The notes beneath the pieces were generated by a model. That model saw nothing but the letters and a program-made list of their open reading frames with translations. It was not told where the DNA came from and did not search any database. DNA of 64,000 bases from Agrobacterium tumefaciens str. B6 (GTDB lineage: Bacteria > Pseudomonadota > Alphaproteobacteria > Rhizobiales > Rhizobiaceae): the NCBI RefSeq assembly GCF_001541315.1, contig NZ_LMVK01000049.1:62001-126000 (forward strand), written 5' to 3'. Below are positions 26,852 to 35,256 of this stretch, in pieces (within the stretch, counting starts at the first letter, position 1; each line of letters begins with the position of its first letter). A program made the position numbers and the translations under genes.

Positions 26852-26905
26852 TCTGCTACTCCTCGCTACGGATGGCTTGCCGCCTGTCCATCTCAGTCCT
26901 GGAAA

Positions 26906-28072
26906 TCAGGTCCAGATTTTTCGTCCTTTCGGTGCGTATATCTGGGGTTGCGGAGCAACACTCACCGAGGCACGGCTTATGAGGGTCGCCGGCAGGAGCA
27001 TTTCACTTCCAGGGCCGGAAGCCTCACCTTTCAAACGGGCGATAAGGTGTTCTGTCGCGGCTGCGGCAAGATCTCTGATGGGCTGCGATATCACTGTTAA
27101 TGCCGGTGTCGTCGCGGCCGTCCAGTCGGGATCGTCAAAACAAATGAGTGAGACCTCGTCAGGAATCGAAAGATTCATGTCCTTCAAAACAGCAAGAAGG
27201 ACGAGGGCGACGGAACTATCCGTCGCTAAGAACGCAGTGGGCCTGTTTGCAGACATGCACAACGCACGAACGTGCAGCGCCAGTCTCTGGGGGTCCCAGC
27301 CGCCGAACACAATGAAATCGGAAGAAACCGGGATCTCGGTGTCGTGCAGAGCTGCGCGATAACCATCGACACGCTCTCGAACGGACGAGATCAGATGTCG
27401 TTGCTCCCCGTGGTCAGGAGCATTCGAGACCAACGCAACATTGCGATGTCCCTGACCAATCAGGGATTTCACTGCCTCGTAGGCCGCACCAAAATTGTCA
27501 ACGGCAAACGTATCGGCGCGCAGAACAGGAACCCGTCTATCGAGAAGGACCACGGGGCAGTCTCTCTCCGACGCGCTAATGAGATGGTCTACCTCACTGC
27601 TCGATGTGGGCGAGATGATCAATCCATCAACGCGCTTTGCAAGAAGAACTCGTACAGCGTCACGCTCGAGCGCGATGTCTTCGTCTGACGTGGCCAAAAT
27701 CACCATAAAACCGTGCGCGGAGGCTGTGTCAGTGATCGCTCGGATCGCGCGCGCAAAATACAGGTTTTCAATATCGGCTACGATAACTCCGATCGTTTTG
27801 CTGCGGCCGGTCGCCATGCTTCTTGCGAGTTGATTTGGCTGGTACGCCATTTCCTTCGCGGCATTCAGGACGACTTCACGCGTCTGTTCTTTGACATAGC
27901 CATAATCGCCTAACACCCTGGCAGCCGTCGCTCGAGATACACCCGCGGCGCGCGCAACATCAGCTATAGTGGGAACGATACCGCTACGGCTGGCGTCTCT
28001 CACCGGCTGCTCATACGCGGAGGCACTGTCGAGGCCAGCCAGGCCGTCCTGGCGTTCCTTGTCATCTTTCAC
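26906..28072 (-). CDS. LacI-family regulator (first paralogue)
   Basis: LacI/GalR-type repressor, 388 residues from a GTG preceded by GGAGAT; a TTG 11 codons further upstream is also possible. After an unusual 35-residue charged N-terminal extension comes the DNA-binding domain ('TIADVARAAGVSRATAARVL', then 'YQPNQLARSMATGRS' hinge helix), followed by the periplasmic-binding-like sensor domain. It is strikingly similar to the second LacI protein at 32128, including the shared 'DIENLYFARAIRAITDTA' segment. The two flank the AKR-Edd-SDR genes and probably respond to related sugars. Confidence 0.9.
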   Translation of the reverse strand: MKDDKERQDGLAGLDSASAYEQPVRDASRSGIVPTIADVARAAGVSRATAARVLGDYGYVKEQTREVVLNAAKEMAYQPNQLARSMATGRSKTIGVIVADIENLYFARAIRAITDTASAHGFMVILATSDEDIALERDAVRVLLAKRVDGLIISPTSSSEVDHLISASERDCPVVLLDRRVPVLRADTFAVDNFGAAYEAVKSLIGQGHRNVALVSNAPDHGEQRHLISSVRERVDGYRAALHDTEIPVSSDFIVFGGWDPQRLALHVRALCMSANRPTAFLATDSSVALVLLAVLKDMNLSIPDEVSLICFDDPDWTAATTPALTVISQPIRDLAAAATEHLIARLKGEASGPGSEMLLPATLISRASVSVAPQPQIYAPKGRKIWT

Positions 28073-28188
28073 GAAACAGCCATCTCCGTTTTCGTTAATA
28101 TTCAATTCGATTAATTGCCTTGGGAAGAACCCGCCGCGGTGCTACATCTTTGCTCCGTTTATTATGCTGCGCGTCCGTCGCCCAACTC

Positions 28189-29253
28189 TCACCCTTTTTT
28201 CGAAAGGTGCGGAGCCAGCAATTCCAGATCGGCTTCGCTCAGCCTATCGCTGGCATTATTGCGCTGATGCCAATACGGATAGAGCAGCGGCAGGAGGCTG
28301 ACATCATCGAGACGCTTTCGCTCCTCGGCCGAAAGCTGCAGGTCTGCGGCAGCAAGATTGTCCTTGAACTGTGCCTCGGTCCGCCCACCAATGATGATGG
28401 ATGTGACGGCCTTGCGTCCAATAAGCCAAGCAAGCGCTACCTGTGCAGCCGATACACCCCGGCCATCGGCAACCGATAAGAGCGTGTCAACGATGTTCCA
28501 GAGCCGCTCTTCATCACGAACCGGGGGTTCGGTCCAGCCTGCAAACTGACGGCTCCCTTCCGGTGCAGACTGGTTGCGGCGGTGCTTTCCGGAGAGCAGC
28601 CCGCCTGCCAGTGGACTCCAGATGAGAACGCCCAAGCCCTGGTCCACCGAAATTGGCAGCAGTTCATATTCCGCATCACGCGCTTCGAGCGTGTAATGTA
28701 TCTGCTGGCTGACAAAGCGCTGCCGCTTGTCTTTTTCACTGATGCCGAGAGCTTTCATAATCTGCCAGCCGGTGAAGTTTGAACAGCCGATGTAACGGAC
28801 CTTGCCCTGTCGAACGAGAGTGTCGAGCGCCTCCATCGTTTCTTCGAGGGGCGTCTGACCGTCCCATTCGTGAAGCTGGTAGAGGTCGATCACGTCGGTC
28901 TTTAGCCGCTTTAGGCTGGCCTCGCAGGCGGCAATCAAATACTGACGCGATAGACCACCATCGTTCGGGCCTGGTCCCATATTGAAGCGCGCTTTGGTCG
29001 CGACCAATGCACCACCTTTCCGCTTCCCGCCCAAGATCTCGCCGAGGATTTCTTCAGACTTTCCGTCGGAGTAGACGTCGGCTGTATCGATCAGGTTGAT
29101 GCCGGCGTCCAGACAAAGATCGACAAGTCGTTTTGCCTCCGTGACGCCGAGGTCTCCAACTGTTTTGGCCCAGCCAACACCACCGAACGTCATTGTTCCA
29201 ACGGTCAGGGTTGACACCTTGAGGCCCGAACGTCCAAGCAGGCGATATTCCAT
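28189..29253 (-). CDS. Aldo/keto reductase
   Basis: Aldo/keto reductase of the YajO/Tas-like group, 354 residues, soluble TIM barrel. Catalytic tetrad residues are visible: Asp and Tyr in 'DTADVYSDG' (near residue 58), Lys in 'VATKARF' and His in 'YQLHEWDG'. The C-terminal 'SIIIGGRTEAQFKDNL' binds the NADP phosphate. It lies 23 bases after edd in the same operon, so the substrate is probably a sugar or sugar acid feeding the Entner-Doudoroff step. Confidence 0.9.
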   Translation of the reverse strand: MEYRLLGRSGLKVSTLTVGTMTFGGVGWAKTVGDLGVTEAKRLVDLCLDAGINLIDTADVYSDGKSEEILGEILGGKRKGGALVATKARFNMGPGPNDGGLSRQYLIAACEASLKRLKTDVIDLYQLHEWDGQTPLEETMEALDTLVRQGKVRYIGCSNFTGWQIMKALGISEKDKRQRFVSQQIHYTLEARDAEYELLPISVDQGLGVLIWSPLAGGLLSGKHRRNQSAPEGSRQFAGWTEPPVRDEERLWNIVDTLLSVADGRGVSAAQVALAWLIGRKAVTSIIIGGRTEAQFKDNLAAADLQLSAEERKRLDDVSLLPLLYPYWHQRNNASDRLSEADLELLAPHLSKKG

Positions 29254-29276
29254 AATTTTCCTCCTCGAAAAACGGA

Positions 29277-31097
29277 TTAGAAGCGTCCAAGAATGCTGGC
29301 ACCAAGGTCAGCTGGACTAACCAAGGACCGACAGCGGGCAAAGAGCTCGCGGCCAGTGCCATAATGCTGTGGGCGATGATCGTGGGTCGCAGGGACGCGA
29401 GAGTTGAATTCCTCGTCATCGCCAAGGTAGGTCAACGTTCCCTCAATCGCATCCAACCTGATAAGGTCTCCATCGCGGATCCTGGAAATGGCACCGCCGT
29501 CCGACGCTTCAGGCGTAATATGGATTGCAGCAGGGACCTTCCCCGATGCGCCAGACATCCGGCCATCTGTAAGTAGCGCAACCTTGAAGCCTCGATCCTG
29601 CAACACACCGAGCATGGGCGTGAGCTTATGAAGTTCCGGCATCCCGATTGATCTTGGCCCCTGGAAGCGGACAACGGCAATCATGTCGCGCTCAAGCTCG
29701 CCATCCCTAAACGCCTTCTGGAGCTCCTCCTGGGCATGAAAGACGCGTGCTGGAGCCTCCACGACCCGGTTTTCCGGCTTGACGGCAGAGACTTTAATGA
29801 CCGATTTGCCGATGTTACCTGATAACAACTTCAGACCTCCATTCGGCGAGAAGGCTCCGCTAACAGGTGCAAGCACTTTGGGATTGCGCGAGCCCGCCGG
29901 TGTGGGTTCAAAAACCAACTCGTCGCCGGCTAGTCTTGCCTCGACTGCGTAGCTCTCAAGGCCGGTTCCCCAGATAGTTTTGACGTCTTCATGCAAGAAG
30001 CCGCCATCGATCAGCTCGCGGATAAGAAAGCCCATTCCTCCTGCGGCGTGAAAATGGTTCACGTCTGCAGAGCCATTCGGGTAAACGCGGGTCAGCAGCG
30101 GCACGACGTCGCTGAGGTCACTCATATCTTCCCACGTAACGTTCAGCCCGGCTGCCTGTGCGATGGCGACGATATGCAGCGTATGATTGGTCGAGCCACC
30201 AGTCGCGAGCAATCCCACAATACCATTGACGACCGCCCTTTCATCGATGATGTGGCCGATTGGCGTGTAATTGTTACCGCCTGCGGTGAGCGAAAGCGCC
30301 CGGCGCGTCGCCTCCCGAGTGAGCGCGTCGCGAAGGGGTGTATTGGCGTTTACGAAGCTCGAACCAGGAATGTGCAGGCCCATGATTTCCATGAGCATCT
30401 GGTTGGAATTCGCAGTGCCATAGAAGGTGCATGTCCCGGGGGAGTGATAGGATTTCGCTTCAGCATCGAGCAATTGCGGACGATCAATCTTTCCTTCCGA
30501 TGACAGCTGGCGTATGCGCGCCTTCTCGTCATTTGAAAGACCCGATGTCATCGGACCTGCTGGCACAAAAACCGCAGGGAGGTGGCCGAAGGAAAGTGCT
30601 CCGATCAAAAGACCTGGAACGATTTTGTCGCAAACACCGAGGTAGACAGCGGCATCGAACATGTTGTGACTGAGTGCAATCGCAGTGGACATTGCGATCA
30701 CATCGCGGCTGAACAGCGACAGATCCATCCCCGGCTGACCCTGGGTTACACCATCGCACATAGCCGGCACGCCGCCCGCAACCTGTGCGGTCGCGCCGAC
30801 CGAGCGCGCCGCAGATTTGATGGCGTCTGGATAGTTGCCGTAGGGCTGATGAGCGCTCAACATGTCATTGTAAGACGTAACAATGCCCAGGTTCAGAGCT
30901 GTCGATCCTGACAGCATCGCTTTCTCGGATGAGGAGCAGGCGGCAAAACCATGAGCAAGGTTCCCACAGGACAGAGCGGCGCGGTGTACGCCTTGCTGTC
31001 TCTGTGCCTCGACAAGGTCGAGATACTCTCGACGCGACTGCGCGCTCCGTGCTGCAATGCGCTCGGTGACAGCCTGAATTGTTGGAAGAACGGACAT
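29277..31097 (-). CDS. edd: 6-phosphogluconate dehydratase
   Basis: Entner-Doudoroff dehydratase (IlvD/Edd family) that converts 6-phosphogluconate to 2-keto-3-deoxy-6-phosphogluconate using an iron-sulfur cluster. At 606 residues it has normal length. The cluster-binding Cys residues sit in '[18 protein letters not shown]', '[10 protein letters not shown]' and '[14 protein letters not shown]', and the length and '[19 protein letters not shown]' favour Edd over dihydroxyacid dehydratase. It would feed opine-derived sugar into central metabolism. A chromosomal copy usually exists in rhizobia, so this is a plasmid-borne extra. Confidence 0.93.
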   Translation of the reverse strand: MSVLPTIQAVTERIAARSAQSRREYLDLVEAQRQQGVHRAALSCGNLAHGFAACSSSEKAMLSGSTALNLGIVTSYNDMLSAHQPYGNYPDAIKSAARSVGATAQVAGGVPAMCDGVTQGQPGMDLSLFSRDVIAMSTAIALSHNMFDAAVYLGVCDKIVPGLLIGALSFGHLPAVFVPAGPMTSGLSNDEKARIRQLSSEGKIDRPQLLDAEAKSYHSPGTCTFYGTANSNQMLMEIMGLHIPGSSFVNANTPLRDALTREATRRALSLTAGGNNYTPIGHIIDERAVVNGIVGLLATGGSTNHTLHIVAIAQAAGLNVTWEDMSDLSDVVPLLTRVYPNGSADVNHFHAAGGMGFLIRELIDGGFLHEDVKTIWGTGLESYAVEARLAGDELVFEPTPAGSRNPKVLAPVSGAFSPNGGLKLLSGNIGKSVIKVSAVKPENRVVEAPARVFHAQEELQKAFRDGELERDMIAVVRFQGPRSIGMPELHKLTPMLGVLQDRGFKVALLTDGRMSGASGKVPAAIHITPEASDGGAISRIRDGDLIRLDAIEGTLTYLGDDEEFNSRVPATHDHRPQHYGTGRELFARCRSLVSPADLGASILGRF

Positions 31098-31123
31098 CTG
31101 AATTCCCTACGGCGCTGAAACGA

Positions 31124-31870
31124 TTAAATACCGGGCTTCAGCCAGCCGCTGCCCGGCAGAGGCTTCAGTTGTTGCGCAATCGGGGAGACTTCGCCGATGT
31201 AGACGCGATCGTGTCTGGTGACAATGAATGCAATGTACTCAGCAACGTCCTCGGGCTGCAGCAACTGCGACCGGTCATCGACGTGGTTGTCGGACCGCTG
31301 CTGGGTATCAACGGCGCCGGGGCAAACTGCCGTGGCCTTCACACCGAATTCAATACCTTCCTGGTCGGTCGTCTGAGTAAACCCAAGCATCCCGAACTTC
31401 GATGCGGCGTATGCGCCGAACTTTGCAGAAGCAACCTTGCCCGCACGCGAAACGACGTTGATGATATGGCCGTGTCGACGATCGCACATATGCTGGAAAA
31501 AGGCCTGCGTGCACAGGAAAGTGCCCTTCAAGTTGATGGCCATCATCCAGTCCCAATCCGCTTCCTTGATGTTTGGAATGGTATTGTGGATCGCGACACC
31601 GGCATTATTCACAAGAATATCAACGGCTCCAAAACGCTCGAATGCCGCCTTCGCCAACGCATCAACCTCGGACTTGTGCTGAACGTCAGTCCGAAGTGCA
31701 AGCGCCTCGGAACCTATCGCTCGAACCTCTTCAGCGACCGCTTCGACTTCGTTTAGTTCGATCGCTGCCAAGACGACATTGCAGCCTTCTTTTGCCAGCT
31801 CCAGAGCGGTCGCACGTCCAATACCGCGGCCAGCGCCCGTGATAACGGCGGTTTTGCCTTGCAGTTTCAT
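31124..31870 (-). CDS. SDR-family oxidoreductase
   Basis: Short-chain dehydrogenase/reductase of 248 residues, first gene of the SDR-edd-AKR operon. TGAGRGIG at residues 11-18, NNAG near 88, catalytic Ser in 'NVVSRAGK' and Tyr/Lys in 'YAASK'. The C-terminus lacks the usual 'DGG' end and reads 'IGEVSPIAQQLKPLPGSG', closer to the YwfD/3-ketoacyl-like SDRs with a modified tail. It is only distantly related to the SDR at 26075. Confidence 0.9.
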   Translation of the reverse strand: MKLQGKTAVITGAGRGIGRATALELAKEGCNVVLAAIELNEVEAVAEEVRAIGSEALALRTDVQHKSEVDALAKAAFERFGAVDILVNNAGVAIHNTIPNIKEADWDWMMAINLKGTFLCTQAFFQHMCDRRHGHIINVVSRAGKVASAKFGAYAASKFGMLGFTQTTDQEGIEFGVKATAVCPGAVDTQQRSDNHVDDRSQLLQPEDVAEYIAFIVTRHDRVYIGEVSPIAQQLKPLPGSGWLKPGI

Positions 31871-31970
31871 TTATATCACCTTCGGATTGATGTCCCGTTC
31901 TGGGTTAAGTGCAGCCGGGATAGTTGAAGTTCGGTCCACTTATGCAGCGCACACCGGGCCGCAACATGAT

Positions 31971-31996
31971 ACCGCTCTCATATGGGACCGCTCTCA
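31971..31996 (-). promoter_or_regulatory. Repeated CCGCTCTCA sites upstream of SDR-edd operon
   Basis: Two direct copies of ACCGCTCTCA 16 bases apart, 101 bases upstream of the SDR start. Read on the operon strand they are TGAGAGCGGT, and the TGAGAGCG core recurs at 33316. Candidate binding sites for one or both LacI-type repressors. The rest of the 257-base gap (31871-32127) shows nothing else. Confidence 0.45.
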
Positions 31997-32127
31997 CTGA
32001 ATTGTCAATAGCGCCGTCTGTGCTGAGACAGAAACAAAATAGAAAGGAGCGGGAGATCTCAAACGCGCATGCAATCGGTGTTCGACTGAGCACCAGCAGG
32101 AAACTGGCGTCCGGCGGATACAGAATG

Positions 32128-33213
32128 CTAGGCGGACCGGCGATCGGGACTTAAATCGGACGACAGATCTTTGACCGAGCCACGGTTTATGAGCGTAGCC
32201 GAAAGCAGTGTTTCTTCGGGCGACAGGGATGAACCTCCGTTCAGGCGAGCAATGAGGCGCTCGGTGACGGCTGAAGCTAACTCTTTTATCGGTTGAGCGA
32301 TGACGGTGAGAGGCGGCGTCACAGCAACTGTCCAGGCAGCGTTTTCGAAGCAAATCAGCGACACGTCCTCGGGAACAGACAGCCCGTCTTCCCTCAAGAC
32401 ACTCAGGACGACGAGGGCGACTGCACTCGTGACGGCGAGAAAAGCGGTGGGACGGTTATCATCCTGACAAAGCTTGCGTACTTTTCGGGCAAGATTTTCA
32501 TTGTCTCCGCCGCCAAAGACGGTCAGCTTCGGATCGATCCGTATTCCGGCCTCGTGTAGGGCAGCCTTATATCCTTCGAGGCGCTCGCGAACCGGAGATG
32601 TGAGATATTTCTGGCCGCCCTCTATTCGCGAGTTCGAAATAAGCGCTATGCGCCGGTGCCCCTGCCTGGTGAACGACGAAACCGCATTACGAGCCGCGGG
32701 GAAATTGTCAATCGCGACAGTATCCGCCTCGAGAGCAGGCACCCGCCGGTCGAGGAGCACGAATGGGCATCCCATGTTGCGGGCTTCAATGAGGTGATCC
32801 ACTTCAAAGCTTGAAGCCGGCGACACGATCAAACCATCAACACGTTTGGCCAGCATCACGCGCAGCGCTGCGCGTTCCATCTCAATGTCCTCGTCAGTAT
32901 TAGCGAGAACAACATCGAAGCCATTTGCATTCGCCGTATCCGTAATGGCTCGAATGGCTCTCGCAAAATATAGGTTTTCGATGTCTGCGACGACCACACC
33001 GATCGTCTTGCTGCGTCCTGTCGCCATGCTGCGGGCAAGCTGGTTCGGCTGGTAGGCGAGACGCTTGGCCGCCTCAAGAACCTGTTCGCGGGCTTCTGAG
33101 CCGGCATACCCATAACCTCCGAGAACGCGCGCAGCCGTAGCCCGCGACACCCCTGCAGCGCGCGCAACGTCAGCCACTGTGGGCTGAGGACCCGAGCGTC
33201 CACTTGTTTTCAT
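32128..33213 (-). CDS. LacI-family regulator (second paralogue)
   Basis: LacI/GalR-type repressor, 361 residues. The helix-turn-helix ('TVADVARAAGVSRATAARVL', residues 12-31) and hinge ('YQPNQLARSMATGRS') are nearly identical to those of the protein at 26906, so the two may recognise overlapping operators. The sensor domain is more divergent, suggesting different ligands. It is divergent from the SIS/kinase operon, with two palindromes in the shared 144-base gap, which points to control of its own gene and of that operon. Confidence 0.92.
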   Translation of the reverse strand: MKTSGRSGPQPTVADVARAAGVSRATAARVLGGYGYAGSEAREQVLEAAKRLAYQPNQLARSMATGRSKTIGVVVADIENLYFARAIRAITDTANANGFDVVLANTDEDIEMERAALRVMLAKRVDGLIVSPASSFEVDHLIEARNMGCPFVLLDRRVPALEADTVAIDNFPAARNAVSSFTRQGHRRIALISNSRIEGGQKYLTSPVRERLEGYKAALHEAGIRIDPKLTVFGGGDNENLARKVRKLCQDDNRPTAFLAVTSAVALVVLSVLREDGLSVPEDVSLICFENAAWTVAVTPPLTVIAQPIKELASAVTERLIARLNGGSSLSPEETLLSATLINRGSVKDLSSDLSPDRRSA

Positions 33214-33297
33214 CTAATTGCTCGCATCTGTGTTTGTTCTTTCCGTCAATAGCAGACAATCGAGCCCAAACAAACCGCTTGACACAGGACCTAATAA

Positions 33298-33331
33298 TGT
33301 GAGACCGGTGTCACATGAGAGCGCGCTCACA
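33298..33331 (+). promoter_or_regulatory. Two adjacent LacI-type operators
   Basis: TGTGAGACCGGTGTCACA (33298-33315, a palindrome with one mismatched pair) is followed directly by TGAGAGCGCGCTCACA (33316-33331, with a perfect GAGCGCGCTC core). Both resemble LacI-family operators. A TTGACA at 33279 could be the -35 of the SIS-gene promoter. Placement 26-60 bases before the SIS start suits repression of the opine operon. Confidence 0.55.
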
Positions 33332-33357
33332 AATTCAACCTCAGAAAGCGAAGCACT

Positions 33358-34380
33358 ATGACGAACTACCCCAATCTCGTTTCCCCTGATGTCGACTTTC
33401 GTCGCGTAATTGAGGCGGCACTGGCCCAGCACGAGAGGGTCGCTGAAGTTGCAAAGGCAGCCGCAAGCGGAGCCCGTAATCTTTTTCTGATCGGCTGCGG
33501 CGGCTCGTATAACGACTTCTCCGCAGTTGCTTACAGATGCGACCGCAGTGCAAAAATTCCGACTTTCCACTTCAACAGTGAAGAGTTCAACCGTCGCTCT
33601 CCAGCTCTTCTGGACAAGGACTCCGTCGTTCTCGTCGCGTCTCACAATGGCACGACGAAAGAAACGATCGAGGCAGCTCGCCATTGCCGATCGGTCGGCG
33701 CCCGCGTCATCGGCTTTACCAAGAATGAGACAACACCACTCGCCGCGGAATGTGATGAGGTGTTCACTTACAACAGCGACCGGACCATTCTGGCGCCGAA
33801 GCAGTTGCTGATCGGCATGATGGTGACGGCTCTGCTCAAGGAAACGGGCGCCGATCTCGATTACGCGGCCATTGATCAGGCATATGCAGCCGTGCCGGCC
33901 GCTTTCGAAAAGGCGATCGAAGAAGCGGAAGCCAATCTCCATGAGACTGCTGCCGCCTTCGGCGGTGAAGCCTTGACCTATGTTCTTTCCGCCGGCCCCA
34001 ACCAGGGAGCAGGCTACGGCTTCGCCATGTGTTACCTCATGGAAATGCAGTGGAAGCATGCCTCTTGGTTCAATGCGAACGAATTCCTGCATGGTGCATT
34101 TGAAGTCGTTCAGCCGGACACCGCTGTCCTTCTTTTCAAGGGCGAGGACGATACAAGGGCGATTATCGATCGGGTCGAAACGTTCCTCAACAAGAACACC
34201 CAACGCTGCCGCGTCGTTGACTCCAGAGACTATAGCCTCCCTGGCGTCCCCGCCTCGATGCGCGGTGAAATCACACCGCTTCTTCTCTCGACATTGTCAA
34301 GGCGCCTGGCCGAACACTATCAGGCTGTCACCGGTCATGACCTGACCGATCGCCGTTACATGTTCAAAACAACGTACTGA
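33358..34380 (+). CDS. SIS-domain sugar isomerase/deglycase (FrlB-like)
   Basis: Double SIS-domain protein of 340 residues. 'LFLIGCGGSYNDFSAVAYR' (near residue 42) and 'VASHNGTTKETIEAA' are the sugar-phosphate binding loops of the first domain, and 'FNANEFLHGAFEVVQ' (near residue 237) is the catalytic-Glu region seen in FrlB and GlmS isomerase domains. FrlB-type proteins split 6-phosphorylated fructosyl-amino acids (Amadori compounds) into glucose 6-phosphate and the amino acid. It lies 9 bases before a FrlD-like kinase, matching the kinase-deglycase pair, so deoxyfructosyl amino acids such as santhopine are plausible substrates. Confidence 0.82.
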   Translation: MTNYPNLVSPDVDFRRVIEAALAQHERVAEVAKAAASGARNLFLIGCGGSYNDFSAVAYRCDRSAKIPTFHFNSEEFNRRSPALLDKDSVVLVASHNGTTKETIEAARHCRSVGARVIGFTKNETTPLAAECDEVFTYNSDRTILAPKQLLIGMMVTALLKETGADLDYAAIDQAYAAVPAAFEKAIEEAEANLHETAAAFGGEALTYVLSAGPNQGAGYGFAMCYLMEMQWKHASWFNANEFLHGAFEVVQPDTAVLLFKGEDDTRAIIDRVETFLNKNTQRCRVVDSRDYSLPGVPASMRGEITPLLLSTLSRRLAEHYQAVTGHDLTDRRYMFKTTY

Positions 34381-34389
34381 GGGCGACAA

Positions 34390-35208
34390 ATGCGTGTTTG
34401 TGGCGTCGGTGACAATGTAGTCGACCGGTATTTTAATCAGAAGCTCATGTTCCCGGGCGGCAATGCGGTCAACTTCGCCGTTCACGCCCAACGGAGTGGA
34501 ATGGATGCCGCCTATATCGGCGTCATTGGCACCGACGCTGACGGCGATCTCATCCGCTCCAGCTTGCAGGCGGAGGGCGTTGAGCTCAAGCACCTCCGCG
34601 TGAAGGAAGGTCCAAACGCGTTCGCCACGGTTCACATGGATGAGGACGGCAATAACCGTGTTTGGGGCCTTTGCGAGAAAGGCGTGTCGATGTTTCAACT
34701 CGACACCGCCGATCTTGAGTACCTTGGTAAGTTCGACCTGGCTCACACCGGTGAAACCAGCCAGTTGGACAGCCAGCTTCCTGCAATGCGGGAGCGAGTT
34801 GCAATTTCTTTCGACTTCTCTGATCGCAGTCTGGATTACGCTGCTTCCGTGCTGCCCTACATCAAAATCGCCGCGTTCTCGAGATCCGATGCAAGCGATG
34901 ATGAGGTAAAACGCGTTTTGGACACCGCAGTCTCAGCAGGTGTCGAGCTCGTGACGGTAACGCAGGGCGCGAGAGGCGCCACTGTTTGCCACAGGGGTAA
35001 CGTCTTGTTTGCTCCGGCAGTGCCGGTGGATGCCGTCGACACGCTTGGTGCGGGCGACGCGTTTCTCAGTCGGCTCGCGTGCCGCGTGCTGGCTGGAGTA
35101 ACGTTAAATGAAGCAGCACGCGACGGGGCGCAGTATGCGGCTCACATCTGCGGCACACGCGGCGCATTCGGGCATGCTCGCCCTATTACACGAGAGATTC
35201 CGGCATAG
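34390..35208 (+). CDS. PfkB-family sugar kinase (FrlD-like)
   Basis: Ribokinase/PfkB-family kinase, 272 residues. The N-terminal 'GDNVVDRYFNQKLMFPGGNA' carries the substrate-binding Asp and GGN motif, and 'VDTLGAGDAFLSRLA' (near residue 217) holds the anion hole and catalytic Asp. Small size and the N-terminal 'GDN..D' pattern are like fructoselysine 6-kinase FrlD. It would phosphorylate an imported fructosyl-amino acid for the SIS-domain deglycase encoded just before. Function by homology and context only. Confidence 0.82.
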   Translation: MRVCGVGDNVVDRYFNQKLMFPGGNAVNFAVHAQRSGMDAAYIGVIGTDADGDLIRSSLQAEGVELKHLRVKEGPNAFATVHMDEDGNNRVWGLCEKGVSMFQLDTADLEYLGKFDLAHTGETSQLDSQLPAMRERVAISFDFSDRSLDYAASVLPYIKIAAFSRSDASDDEVKRVLDTAVSAGVELVTVTQGARGATVCHRGNVLFAPAVPVDAVDTLGAGDAFLSRLACRVLAGVTLNEAARDGAQYAAHICGTRGAFGHARPITREIPA

Positions 35209-35256
35209 CAGGTGATGTCCCGGCGTCTTCCTTATCAAAAAGAATTGGGGAACCCT

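Noticed and set aside
29277-31097. Dihydroxyacid dehydratase (IlvD) as alternative identity of edd
   Set aside because: Length of 606 residues, cluster spacing and the '[12 protein letters not shown]' region fit 6-phosphogluconate dehydratase better than IlvD.
33214-34203. 329-codon frame antisense to the SIS-domain gene
   Set aside because: The SIS protein has the conserved sugar-phosphate loops and operon spacing; the opposite frame has no domain and would run through the LacI operator region.
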